Positions 47,588 to 59,067 are shown, counted from the stretch's first letter. The stretch is 64,000 nt of DNA from Prillingera fragicola (GCA_002335605.1 BEDY01000003.1:1984001-2048000); one strand, 5' to 3'. The notes: a model not told the origin generated them from the sequence alone. Translations and numbers: made by a program.

Positions 47588-48038
47588 CCTGTGAGGTGTT
47601 TGAGCTCCAATAGCGCTTGCGCAGATCCAGAAGTCAACAAGAAGATACAGCCGTGTTAGGGACGAAGCAGACTTGTGATGCCACATGTGAGCTTGTGACT
47701 TGTTGACAGGTTTGGTGCAGTTGCCGTGCCTGCTCGACTTGGCCGTCCGACTGTGTTGCGTAACCTCTGCTTCTTAGCAGCGGCGAAGTGGAGCACATGA
47801 CATCTGCGCATGTACTGTCTCGCGCGCCATGTATGACCCGTACTGCCGAGAAGCTCGCCGCTAGCCTGTTTGTGACGCCGTAGGAAATCCCGCAACGTCG
47901 ATCAGTCGCTAGTGACCTTGCAGAAGCCAGAAATCGCGCAAGACCGCGCATCAGTGGCGCACGCTAGTCTCCTTTTTCCTAATATGTTATGCATAGTCTT
48001 GGGGTACCATACTGTTACATGAAACAAATGCCACACGC
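47588..48038. other. Convergent 3' region
   Basis: 451 bp between the 3' ends of the aminotransferase (+) and PPN1 (-) genes. No coding frame was recognised; it should hold both 3' UTRs. Confidence 0.5.
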
Positions 48039-50308
48039 TTACATCTCGCCAGACGACACAAACCTGCACTGTCAGCACCGTCCTCACATGGTCAAGAGCA
48101 ACGTACATGAACCGGAGGAACTTTTTCCACTTCTTCTTGTCGTCCATGAGACCGCGGGCAAACTCGACGTAGCTCTTGATGGTGAGATCGTTCATCTTCC
48201 ACGGTGTAATCTCCTTGATGTATTCAAGGAACTGCTCCTTCTCATCTGGCTTCTTGCCCTTGCCGCCCTTACCACCCTTTCCACCCTTGCCCTTCTTGCC
48301 TTTGAGATCGTCCTCTTCGGCGTCCAGAGCCTCGAGCTCCTCGGGTGCCAACTTGCCCATGTCAGGCTTGTAGCCTTTGAGCATGTGATAAGGAACAGGA
48401 GGAGGTTGGGTGCGCTTCTCGCCAGACAACGAGTCTGGCAGCATGTCCTTGGCGGGAAAGGTCGAGTACTCAATCTCGAACTTTGGTGTCTTCTTCTGGT
48501 CCTCAAGTTCTGGGATATAGAACTGCGTGTAACCAATGGGGCTCAGAGGTCCGTTGGAGCGAGAGGGCGACTCGGGAGACGAGTAACGAGGCTTGCGCTT
48601 AAAGCTGCAGTGCGGCTTGTTCTCATTCTTGGGCTTGTCGCAGTCCTTCTTCTTCCAGGTCTCGTACTCGTCGTCCTCGTCCTGAGGGTAAGGCGTAAAG
48701 TTGCCAAACGACTGTCCCGGTTTGACACCGCTAATGTTGTACGAGTAAATGCGGGCCGAGGGAACATAAGTTGGGATGATGCTGGGGCCGACGTTGACGA
48801 CGCTGTAGTCCTTGTGCTTGAGCTCAGGAGGCACGGGCAGGTCCTTGAACGCTTCCAACAAGTCGACCTTCAGCTGCTCGGCCTTACGGCCCATGACCTT
48901 GAAGCGCCCACCATCCTTGAGGTGAGGACCGTGCTGGAGCTGGGGGCCAAAGTAGCCAAAGTCATCGGCAGCGCTGGCAGCGACGACAGTGTCGTTGGGA
49001 ACGTTGAAGCGCAACGCGCCCTCAAGCTCCCCCATAGCGCTAAATCCAGCGTCAAGGTGGGGCACGTCGAGGAAGAAAAAGTGGTCAATGTTCATATGAC
49101 CGTAGAGGTGACCAACGATCGTGTCCTGGTAGCGGAGCGCGAGATCGCCGTACCGAAGGTCTGGATAATCAGCGCCACACCTTGTCGCGCCACGGTCCAC
49201 TCACAGCAGTCGTCAAAGTAGAGACCCTCGTGAGGCGGGACGTGGCCAATGAGCCAGACCTGCATCCCACGCTCACGATACATGCCGAGCTGAACCTCGA
49301 GCCAGTCCATCTCCAGAGCTCCGGGCTCGTTGGAGCGCTCGCGGCAGCCATCGACAGCCGAGTTGGACTCGAACCAGTAGATCGTGTTGAGTGAAATAAC
49401 GGCAAGATTATCGGGAATTACCTCGACAGCAAAGTGTCCTCCACGCTCGAAAACGTGCCGGTCATCCTCGGGAATCCACTTCTTCCAAATGCGCAAAAAC
49501 TCGTCGGTGATGCGGTTTGGTCCTGGTGCCATAATGTTGTGTGGCCAAATGTCGTTGTTGCCAAATGTAGGGATGATGGGGAATTCCCTTCCAAACACCT
49601 CGAGCATCTTCTCACTCATCAAGCGGTTCGAATCAAAGATCTCCTTCTGGGTACGAGGAATCGTTCGGTCGCTGTCGTGCCTGCAAAAGGGTCAGACCGA
49701 CATGATTGATCAACATGGCACATGGCGACTCACCTGGCACTGTCACCAGTCCACACAATAAAGTCAATCTCGTCGACCCACTCCTCCTTGAGCCACTTGA
49801 ATGTAATGTCGACCAGTGTCATGGGAGCATCGCAGTCACTGACAACATGAGCAGCTGGTCGTTCTCGTCATCATCCAGACGTACCTAACAATGTTGCCCC
49901 ACTTTCCTGCTGTGTCGTCGTCCTTTCCAGACTGAGACACATTGTCGTCGTCGTCGCTGCCATCGAGGCGGGACTTGCCCTTGCCCTTGCGAACTCCTTC
50001 ACCTTCCATGCGATGGCAGCTAGACTCGAATGTCGTTCCCGGCTTGTAGTGAATATCGGGATGAATGTCGGTAATGTGCAGGAAACGTCCCTTGAGCTCT
50101 GGATTATGGTAAAAGACAAGGCGTACGAGGTGGGCGGTCCATTGTGGGAGTTTGACGTCAGCGGCAGTATCAATGGGAACGCCAATTCAACCTCACCTTT
50201 GTGCTTGAACGCTGGTTGGGCATCGTTGGCGGACAAGACGGCCTGCTGTGGACGCGCAGACACGCCACAAGCGAGCGCCAGTACCGATAAAGTGGTGGCG
50301 AGGAGCAT
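48039..50308 (-). CDS. PPN1: Endopolyphosphatase Ppn1 (vacuolar metallophosphoesterase)
   Basis: Cuts long polyphosphate chains in the vacuole. Six exons: 50308-50197, 50098-49885, 49838-49734, 49680-49205, 49160-48107, 48063-48039; 661 aa. It begins with a signal or anchor sequence (MLLATTLSVLALACGVSA). Metal-binding motifs of the calcineurin-like superfamily are present: GRFLHITDIHPD, DFIVWTGDSARHDSD, TFGNNDIWPHN, VWLIGHVPPHEG and VGHLYGHMNIDHFF, in the order expected for Ppn1. A distinctive Lys/Gly run (about 48240-48310) sits between acidic stretches before the C-terminus. The ending was chosen with a GTACGT donor at 48106 that gives a short final exon closing FVSSGEM; without it the frame runs on into unrelated sequence. 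Identification is secure; the last exon less so. Confidence 0.94.
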
Positions 50309-50819
50309 GGTGTGTGGAGGGTGGTGTTAGGCGATGGAATGCAGCGAGTCGTGGATACAAATATGGTGGCAGGTGGGCGTGACGATTTGGTGAAACCGTT
50401 AAGCCCTTTCGGCGCGATCAAAGTGCGCGACAAAGGCTAAGGACCAAGCTAGCAGCGTGTTAAGACAACCGAGTGATATATAGACAGACGCGCGTGGGGC
50501 CGTCGAGGGATTTGCGATTGTGGCTGTGGGACAAATGGAAGCAGCGGTGGTAGAGATGAAATGGCAGGATGGAGCGCCAAGAATCCATCATCCGAGAGCA
50601 CGTTCGTTTGGACACTGTGATCACTCACCCTGTGGACGACGCCGTCACCGAGAGTCACGTGACTCCACTTTGACTTTGCCCCAACCAATGCTTACGTCAG
50701 CACAAGCCATCTCCCATGAGCAACGGAACCTTTTCCGTCCATCCAGGCACCTTTGCCACCACCCAGAGATTTTGAATGTCTGTGCTCTCTACCTCCACCA
50801 ACTCTCATCCCAGCCCATC
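50309..50819. other. Divergent promoter region (PPN1 / IMP4)
   Basis: 511 bp between two divergent start codons. Contains CACGTG at 50657-50662, the core E-box that bHLH factors such as Pho4 bind in other fungi; a link to PPN1 phosphate control is speculation. No gene was found. Confidence 0.5.
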
Positions 50820-51805
50820 ATGGTACGTTTCCCGATAGCAACACGCTCAGCTAACACTCCAGCTTCGACGTCAAGCACGCGAACGCCGCGAGTATCTCTA
50901 CAAAAAGTCGCACGAGTCGCAGGAGCGCGCCATCTTTGACCGCAAGCAGCGCATCAAGGATGCCGTTGCCAACGGCAAGCAGCTGCCCACCGAGCTAAGG
51001 AACGATGCACGCACGATCGGCAAAGACTTGGTTCTCGACGAGGCTCAAACAGGTGAGGACTTTTAATGGCCAATGAGCTAGCAGTTAACGTTGCAGACCC
51101 CCATTCGCACGTCGATGACGAGTACGCAAAGGTCGGAACTTACGAGCCCAAGATTGTCGTCACCACTTCGCGCGACCCTTCATCGCGCCTTCTGCAGTTC
51201 TCCAAAGAGATGCGTCTCGTCTTTCCCAACGCTATTCGCCTTAATCGCGGAAACACCGTCATGAAGGACCTGGTGCAGACCTGCCTCTCGCAGGGCATCA
51301 CCGACCTGGTCCTCGTCCACGAGCACCGTGGTGTTCCCGACGCCATGATTGTCTCGCACCTGCCCCACGGCCCAACACTGAGCATGACGCTCCACAACGT
51401 CACGCTCCGCCATGACGTCTCGAGCTCGGACTCGACCGTCTCGGAGCAGTACCCCCATCTCATCATGGAGGGCTTTTCGACAAAGTTGGGAGAGCGTGTC
51501 TCGAGCATTCTCAAAGCTCTCTTCCCCGTGCCCAAAGAGGACGCCAAGCGTGTCATGACTTTTGCCAATGAGAACGACTTTATCAGCTTCCGCCACCACG
51601 TCTTTGCTAAGACCTCACACAAGGATGTTCAGCTCGCCGAGGTCGGCCCCAGGTTCGAGGCTAAACGTGAGTTTCAGAGCCGTGTTGCAGGAGCTGACAG
51701 TCAGCATACGAGATTAGGCAGGGTACCGTCGACCAGAACCAGGCAGACGTCGAGTGGCTTCTCCGCCCCTACATGCGCACCTCAAAGAAGCGCAACCAGT
51801 TTTGA
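50820..51805 (+). CDS. IMP4: U3 snoRNP protein Imp4 (Brix domain)
   Basis: Component of the small-subunit processome; with Imp3 and Mpp10 it brings U3 snoRNA to pre-18S rRNA. 287 aa; exons 50820-50822, 50863-51052, 51097-51666, 51705-51805. The first exon is only the ATG. N-terminal basic helix ([20 protein letters not shown]), then the Brix domain: [89 protein letters not shown], and a C-terminal [20 protein letters not shown] followed by Y. Length matches yeast Imp4 (290 aa). Identification is secure. Confidence 0.97.
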
Positions 51806-52199
51806 GCGCCATAGAGCACGAGGTGGGCGATTGTTGTACACTACTATCATGCAGCTACTTGCATTGTTTCCACCAGCGGGCACGCGTCAACGTCGCAGTG
51901 ATACATTGCTATTAACTGCGAAACAGACTACGTTTGACTATGGCGTGACATGGAGGTGTTGGGAGACAACGTATGCCGATATGTGGCACGTCGGCTGTCC
52001 TTCAAGAAACTGATACTGGACGTGTGGAGTCGTGCGGGACATGTGGAATCATTGTGGACGTGAGGAGTCGTTTTAAAGTGGGTCGTACGGTATTGGGAAG
52101 CATGCGGGGAATCGTGGCTACGAGGAGCGAGTCTATCCGCGACGGACGGGAGTGTTGATGATTCCACTACGCAGTCAGCTTTGCACATCTGTATCATAC

Positions 52200-54617
52200 T
52201 CACAGGCTACGGAGTAGCTCGTTGCCACTCTGAGAGTTGCGGAGAGTGGTTTGAAAGTTGCGGCACGTGTTGTGGACGCGGCTCATAAGCGCACGCTCGC
52301 CAGGAGGTACCTGACGAAGCACACTCTCTGTGTCGTCAGCGGGACATATGGGGTGGGACTAACGAAGATGGCCACGGCCGACTGAAGAGTTGGCCACAGC
52401 TACAATAGCTGGGGTGCGTCTTCGTTGTCAGCCTCTATAGTACACGGCAATCTTACCCGTCTTTCTGAGAACAAAGGCTCTCGAGGTACTTGATAATGTG
52501 GGATCGCTGAAGAATGCGGCTGTTGCTGAGCACGTATTCAACAAACTGAACGCCGTGGTGGTTCGTGGCGAGAGGAGGGTAGGCAGTGAGAATGGCATGA
52601 GAGACCCCCTTTATGAGAGGCTCGTGGAAGTTGAGGAGCTTGTTGACAACGAAGCTGCGGGTCAGACGAGGCTCTCGGCAAAACTTACTGTCCAAACTGG
52701 TTGTTGGCTAGTCGAGAGATGTCGTCGAGGATCTGGGGTGTGAGAGGGTGCTTGGATCACGACTTGCCTCCTGGAAGCAGCTATCCTGAAATGTTAGCCC
52801 GGGCAGCATTTTGCATCACTCACAATGAGATCTTGGTTTGCACAGCCTTCAAAAATCTGTTGCACAGAGATGGAGCCATTCTGGCGTCAGCCCTCACTAT
52901 GTTAGGTGGCTCACCTCGTTGGAAACCGCAAGGTCCGTCCAACGGCCTCTCATAGCCGCTTTGATGCTGCTTGTTAGATTGTTCAACACAGTAACGTACG
53001 TGTCAAATATCTCAGTGTCGCCGGCACTGCGGCACTTGCCAAGATACTGAAATCAGCTCTGCCTCTGACGGACACTCACCGGCCGCCACACTTTCCTAGC
53101 GCCGGTCTGCATTGACTCGAAGATTCCATACTTGGTGAGAGCATCCGAGATGCGGGACTGAGGTCAGAGATGCTATGCACCAGACTTACTTCCAGCTCCT
53201 TGACGCCGACAGCCTTGACCAGAACATGCGCGCCAAACTTGTTGTTGGCGATGGGAACAATGTCGTTTCTGCCATCAGCCAGAGCTCCAGCAACTTTGAC
53301 TTACTCGATAACCTTGATGAAATTAATCTTGTCCTCAGAGGTGCCTTTCTCAAGGAGCTGTTGGCACAGATAGTTGCCGTTCGAGGTAAAGCACAGGGGT
53401 TTGGCCCACTCGAGAATGACACTGACGAGATACTGGGTGATGGGAAGGGATCGGGGCTGTCCGAGGCGAGCCTGTTGTTAGCTTGATAACCTAACTGACA
53501 CTCACTCCTAGGGCGTTCGCGGCCACTTTGAGTGTCGCGCTGTGTGTGAGCGACCTCCAAGTTGATCACGAACTCACGCTTGGACGTTGCTCTTGGGCTC
53601 CTGGTGGGCAATAGTCCATACCAGTGGGTGAACTAGGTCATACTCGCTCCTGGGATCCATGCGCAGATAGTCGAGTTTGCCGCTGAGAATGAGGTCCACA
53701 GTCATTTGGGAAGGACGGTATGCGCTGCTCTTGGACGGTCAACTCTCATGCGGACGAGGCACTCACCTCGCCGGCGGACACAGACCCAGCCGCACCCGTG
53801 GCGGTGTGGTTATTCTGGTTGCGAACGGAAAGCCCAATGGTCTGGTAGTGGCCTTGGTTGATGGACGGAACATAGGAAGGCCCGTCGTGCACTCGCGAGG
53901 ACGGGATAGAAACGGTGGGTGTAGGGGTGGTGACGGTTCCCTCAGCGACCTGGGGTTAGCTCGAGTATAAAGGGGGAACCCACCAAGGCCGAAAGTTGAT
54001 GCACCTCTCCAAGCAGCCTGATGTTGTCGGTGAGAGCCATGTCCTTTTCCAGAAGCAGACGATCGACTTGCTCGGTGAGTGCGCGGATCTGTGTGTCCTT
54101 CTTCCAAGATTAGCAAAGCAAGGTAGCATCACCCACCTCATCGGGCTCCTTTCTCTCGCTCGGCTTCCAGCTCGGGGGAGCCCAGATACCTTGGTTGATT
54201 CCAGGGAGAAAGGGAGTTGCAAGTGCGACTGGAGGAGCTTCCTCTGCCGGAGGATGAGTTTGGACGTGGAGGGCGGGAACAGGCGCACGCAACTTGCTGG
54301 GTCAGAGATGACGCATTGTGTACACTCACCGAGTTGCTCCAGGTCAGACCGGCGCCGGTGGTGGACCTTGACATGGCTGGAGCTGGATCAGGACTGTCGT
54401 AGCGGCCTACAGTGCCGCCATTCCAGGGACTGAGACCGGTACGCCAGCGTTGGCGGTGAGGGGTAAACTCGAGGTGGACAGCGTTGTCTGACTCCTGGTC
54501 GGTGGAGAGAGCAGTAGGGAGAGACGTGTCTGACTTGTTATACTCGATGGAAGCGTAGGGATTCTCGGGGACCCTGGTGTTTGGCTGATGAAAGAGGTAG
54601 GAAGCTTTTCCCTCCAT
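52200..54617 (-). CDS. PUF (Pumilio)-family RNA-binding protein, 17 exons
   Basis: Predicted 610-aa post-transcriptional regulator that binds mRNA 3' UTRs. Seventeen exons: 54617-54330, 54292-54137, 54100-54005, 53949-53767, 53729-53578, 53539-53506, 53471-53305, 53268-53190, 53157-53080, 53046-53000, 52966-52915, 52880-52824, 52785-52768, 52732-52689, 52654-52457, 52419-52364, 52327-52200; all junctions keep frame. The N-terminal part is disordered and followed by a heptad segment (QIRALTEQVDRLLLEKDMAL). The PUF repeats are visible by their second helices: SNGNYLCQQLLEKG, ANNKFGAHVLVKAV, NENGSISVQQIFEGC, LANNQFGHFVVNKLL, TNHHGVQFVEYVLSN and ANSSVGRGHL. One intron (52733-52767) begins with GC. 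Which yeast Puf it matches is undetermined. Confidence 0.87.
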
Positions 54618-55185
54618 GGTAGAAGGAAGGCGCGTGGGGTTGAGCGGCAAACTACCAGGAAAGGGAAGACGGCGGGAGGAGATGTGATGATTAGAAGCAA
54701 ATGGATAGACTGATGAGTGAGGTGGAAGATGTAAGATGAAGTAATGTGCCAGATTGGCTCTGCGAGGAGGAGTGAGATTAGGGGGCGATTGTTGGGAGTA
54801 GTAAGTGGTTGCGCGTCAATGTGCGAGAGTGAGAGAAGAAGGATGTAGATGGTCAAGAGTTCAAGCGCAGTCTGATTCAAGTTGGACTACCTACCCTGCG
54901 CATAGCATGGCATGTGTTCAGAGAACACATCGTGAATCCTTCCCTCGTCCACCTCGGCCTAGTAGTGTGTTCTGGGAGTGCAATTGAAACACTACATACT
55001 GTCTGACATCTGGCACAAGGAAATCAGCCGCACCCACGCGCATCTCTGATCCACCAGTTTATCTTACGTAAAAGTGGGAGACGGGGGTAAATCCACCTCC
55101 CAATGCAAAGCCGACCATCCTCATTGGACTTCGAGCCTCTCATCTACCTCGTCCACCCCCCTCCACACCCACCAACTTGCCCAAC
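54618..55185. other. Divergent promoter region (PUF / NDUFB10)
   Basis: 568 bp between divergent start codons. No gene was found; a purine-rich stretch (54640-54800) is the leader of the PUF gene read on the opposite strand. Confidence 0.5.
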
Positions 55186-55782
55186 ATGACCGACTACAGG
55201 CCTTCGATGGACGACTACCGGAGTGAGTATACGGACATTCAGTTTTTGAAAACAGAGCCTCGGAGGCTGCCCCTGGCGCGGTCTTTGAGGTGCTGTGGCT
55301 GTCCAAGTCTGGTCGCTAACCACCATGCTCGCGCGTCTTCATCTCCTTGCAATCGTCACTATCGAACGTTCAATCATTGCGTATATTTGTCTTCCCATCG
55401 CCATCTCTCCGGTCGTCAATCCCGCGTGCTTTCATTCGGCGAAACATTCTTACACCATCGATCTCTGATCTGAACGTCTCCCCTCGGCTCTGCCCATCCT
55501 CCGCGCCACTGCATGCACTCTCTCCAGAAACCCTCCAGGACCGGGAAAACCACATTCGCGAGTCGTGGGTCAAGGCAATGGAGGCCCGTCTTGTCCGCGA
55601 GGAGCTCCAGAAGTGCTACCGCGGCGAAGGTGTCAACCACCTCGAGAACTGCAAGGACCTCGCCGAGAAGTACACTGCCATGATCCGTGACAACAAGGTG
55701 TGTACGGGTACTGGAGGCATGAGATGCAGAGTGCTAACAAAGATGGCAGGTCAAGGGCTTTAAGATTATCGACGAAGAGTAG
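55186..55782 (+). CDS. Complex I accessory subunit, NDUFB10/PDSW-like
   Basis: 79-aa subunit of mitochondrial NADH:ubiquinone oxidoreductase. Exons 55186-55222, 55528-55697, 55750-55782. The central sequence HIRESWVKAMEARLVREELQ, KCYRGEGVNHLENCKDLAEKY and the C-terminal KVKGFKIIDEE match the fungal NDUFB10-type subunit with its paired cysteines (CYRGEG and NHLENC) expected to form intermembrane-space disulfides. The first intron is 305 nt and contains a C/T-rich stretch, so an alternative downstream start is possible, but the 12-residue first exon (MTDYRPSMDDYR) makes a natural N-terminus. The 3' end lies 71 bp from the converging MEMO gene. Confidence 0.88.
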
Positions 55783-55853
55783 ACCCCGACGTAGCCCATG
55801 CATCAACATTCCGTATACAACGATCGTGGCACCTGCGCGAGTTTGTCCCTTTC

Positions 55854-57236
55854 TTAAGACGAGGGGACAAGGATGCCGCTAACGTAGCTAACACTGCTGT
55901 CTCGGGCAGTCTTGCACTTTGAGCTCTGCTCGTACCGCACAAAGTCAAAATGGACATTGTCGGCGGCAGGCTTTCCGGCGTAGCGGTACTGCAACAATTG
56001 CAGGAGAGTTGTGATCGGGTTTCGACCGCAGATGGTGTTCTGCGAGAGTCAGTACCCCACGCGTGGTTATCAGCACAAGAAGGCTCACCTTTGTGCGGTG
56101 AAGGTACGCCTCCCAGTCCTCGACCGCACCCTTGCGCGCCGGCGCGCGAAGGAGGTTCATCCCCTCGTGATCCATGTACTGAATCGACTTCCAGATAGGT
56201 GCGTCGCCACTGCGCTGCCCAGCATACTGCTTGATAAACTCCAGCGGCGCCTTGGGTGGCGGCGCGCCGCCCGTGACGGGTGGTACGGGGTTGGTCGGGT
56301 CCGGAGCTGCGGGATAGTAGGGAGTGTGAGAGAAACGTGTTCCCCTGTTCGTTTAGCAGAGTCACTCTTCAGGAGGCGTACCAGTGGCAAAAGTCGCTGC
56401 TGATGATGAAAAAGGTCTCGTCGTCGTCCCAGTACTTGGCCAGAGCGGCGCTGATGGCGTCCTTCTTGTTGGACGGCGGATGGCCGACGAGGAGCGGGAC
56501 AAGCTTGAGGTCATCTCGGCTGCCTGCGTCAGCTCATGCCATCAGCTGAGACGTACCCGGCAAACATGTGCCGGATGTATGGCAGATGCATCTCGAGCGA
56601 GTGCTCGTCCTCGTCCACCGAAGCCTTCATGTCAGAGAATAAGCGCGTGTCGCGAAGCTGGGCAATAGCTACAGTTGTGTCAACACACCATAAATACCAT
56701 CAGCAGCTCTCACCATTCAGATCCAACGGGATGTCCCCAAGCGGCGTCCCATACGCCGCAAACTTGGACAGAGCGATTCCAGCGAGATACACGTGGTGTG
56801 AAGGCCCAAGCAGGATCACGCGCTTACTGCCACCATTAGCACTGCATCAGCAACACAAACGCAAGACTCACATGGACTCGGTAGGAATGGCAGCATACGC
56901 CCATGCAGCTGACGGGCCAGAGTATGAGTACCCGGCGTGCCTGCGAGCGCGTCAGCACGCGCCGGGCTACTATACGTACGGAGCAATGACGGCTTTCGCG
57001 CCGCGCACCGGTGGAGTGTAGTCGGGGGAGGAGAGGGGGGTGACTTTGTCGAGATAGGACTGGAGCTCGGCGCGGAGCTGCGCGCCTGTGAATTGTCAGC
57101 TGGGATATGGTGGCAACGGGTGAGACCGAGACTCACCGTTGGAGGTGTACCAGCTTCCTGCGTGGGTGGGCTTGCGCACTCTGTGGGGCGAGTTGTTAGT
57201 ATTGTTCAGCAGCGTCGGGGGGACGTACCCAGACAT
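55854..57236 (-). CDS. MHO1: MEMO1-family protein (Mho1)
   Basis: Copper/iron-binding protein family related to class III dioxygenases; animal MEMO1 acts in cell motility signalling and redox, and yeast Mho1 is a homologue. 343 aa from nine exons: 57236-57229, 57180-57137, 57085-56980, 56940-56872, 56826-56714, 56668-56557, 56519-56382, 56344-56089, 56039-55854. The first exon is 8 nt and gives the usual family start MSGVRKPTHAGSWYTSN. Metal-site regions are present: APHAGYSYSGPSAAW, ILLGPSHHVYL, DEDEHSLEMHLPYI and SSDFCHWGTRFSHTPYY. A longer reading from an upstream ATG at 57285 is less likely because it breaks frame. Identification is secure. Confidence 0.95.
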
Positions 57237-57520
57237 TGTAGAGGGTATTGATGAAGGATGAATAGAGGCTGAGAGCTAGAGACATCGTGACATGGGGATG
57301 GATGCTTGCAGGGAGGGACGTCATGGTGCGGGGCACCGAGGCACGGACCATTTCCTCCCCATTCACAGGCAACGAACGACAAACCGTCACTCGGCTGTGC
57401 TACGCTGCTCGATTTCAGCTGATCCTAGATTCTATGATAGCGCATGCCTCAGAATGTATAGAATTCGACGTAAAGCCTTGCAGGCCGTCTATGTACAACA
57501 TTGTTCCCAAATGTCTAAGC

Positions 57521-58523
57521 TCATTGTCCCTGCCACAAGTATAATGTCTTGCCCTACAGTGTCAGCATTCTGCGACACCAAGACGCTCACCTTGGAGGTT
57601 GTCTTCGAGACCAGCTTCTTCGCAACGAGTGCAATCAAGCACTTGTTGACGCGCGGGTGGGTCATTTGGGGACCAACGATCTCGCCAACTGCATGTCAGC
57701 TCCGTTCACGGCAGAACGCACTTGTCACTCCGTCTCCGTCCATGACCTTGCCGATGACCTGCTCCATGACAAGGCGCGAATCCTGGTTATCAGCATGCTA
57801 TTGCCTTAGCATTGACGTACCGCATCACCACCGCGATACTCGATAGGCAGCTGCGTGTCGATGAGTTTTGAAATCTCGAGCTGGGTCGTTAGCCATCGCG
57901 CGTCCACCGCGACGCACATCGCGCTTCTTTTTCGCCGCCAACGCTGCCCTCTTGGCAGCAGTCATCCCAACTGCAGGCTTTCTCAATCCAGGTCCGGCAC
58001 GGGGCTTCGGTGGTGGCGAAGCAGAGTAGACGGTCGCATACGTCTGGTCCGCTAGGTTGCCACCGTGAGGCGAGGCAGGATAGTCATCGGCAGCCGCCAC
58101 CGGTGAAGGAGATGGAGGAGCGGGTTGAGGAGGTGCCTCAGCCGCTACATAAGGTCAGCTCGACCTGTGCGCCTCCTACATACCAGCTAACTCTGGAGCT
58201 CGCTGCCATGAAATGGCATCTGGTGCCTGCAAGTGTTAACGCCTGGGCATAATCAAAGCACCTACCTCTGGCCACTCCTTGCAAAAAGCATTCATCTTCA
58301 AAGCATACAGATACGCTGCAAATCCCTCGTTGAAGTCGCCCAGCGAGTTGTGCAGTGCCGTCATGCGTTGCATGTTTGTTGCGAGGGTTGCCGACTCATC
58401 CGAGAGATCTGTGAGGACCTGGTCCAGGAATCCCAGTCCCGATGGCGAAGAGTTTGCATCTTGTGACCGTGCGAGTGATGACAGTGATCCTGTCGAGATG
58501 CGACGCAGAGGGTGGAAAGGCAT
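57521..58523 (-). CDS. DAM1: DASH complex subunit Dam1 with C-terminal winged-helix-like region
   Basis: DASH/Dam1 ring component that couples kinetochores to microtubule ends. Exons 58523-58266, 58226-58184, 58144-57918, 57880-57821, 57782-57722, 57688-57591, 57553-57521; 259 aa. The Dam1 domain lies in the first ~86 residues: ISTGSLSSLARSQDANSSPS, GLGFLDQVLTDLSDESATLA, NMQRMTALHNSLGDFNEGFA, YLYALKMNAFCKEWPE. A Pro/Ala linker leads to a Lys-rich stretch and then a second folded segment rebuilt over four small exons: ISKLIDTQLPIEYRG, SRLVMEQVIGKVMDGDGVTI, GEIVGPQMTHPRVNKCLIAL, VAKKLVSKTTSKGKTLYLWQ. The helix-helix-helix-hairpin order resembles a winged helix. Dam1 assignment is firm; the second domain is inference. 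Confidence 0.9.
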
Positions 58524-59067
58524 AGTGTGTGTGATGACACAAGATTGTGGAACGCGACTGTTGTTGCCTTTCACAACAAGAGGTTATCGTTAACCGGTCC
58601 CTCCACTTAGCTCCCGACTTGCAACCCTCCACCTAAAATCTGTCCGTGATCGCCAGACTGATAGGGAGTGCATGGCATGCACTTTTAATGCCAAGACGCT
58701 TCGCATTGGTACATGCACGTTGCAGCATGCCTCAAGCTGCTATTTCACTACATGTATGCATAGGACAAGAGGTATGTCGTCTGTCTTTGCGTCCTACTGC
58801 CACTTGCCAAATTTGCCACCAAATGACCCAGGGTGCGAAGAGGCGTCACGACCATTAGATCTGCACGCGCATGACCTTGAGAGCCGGTGACATCGGACTA
58901 CATCGATAAGACCTTCACTCATCTCCCCATCTTTCTCCACATCACCAAAGACTCGTCATACACTAGATTGTACTCCACCTCTACCTGCTTGCTCCAGCTT
59001 CAATCGCCCTTGTCACGCAAACCACAGCTCCAAAGCCACCCACCGACCTCCACCCTCCACTCCCACA
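58524..59067. other. Divergent promoter region (DAM1 / FUR1)
   Basis: 544 bp between divergent starts. The last ~120 bp before FUR1 are C/T-rich, like other leaders. No gene was found. Confidence 0.5.

Noticed and set aside
47989..49221. 410-codon open frame opposite PPN1 exon 5
   Set aside because: Val/Leu-rich complement of the well-identified endopolyphosphatase coding sequence; no independent features.
52402..52455. Splicing of the PUF intron at the CCCCAG acceptor
   Set aside because: It shifts frame and loses the ANSSVGRGHL repeat. The upstream GAAG acceptor at 52420 keeps both.
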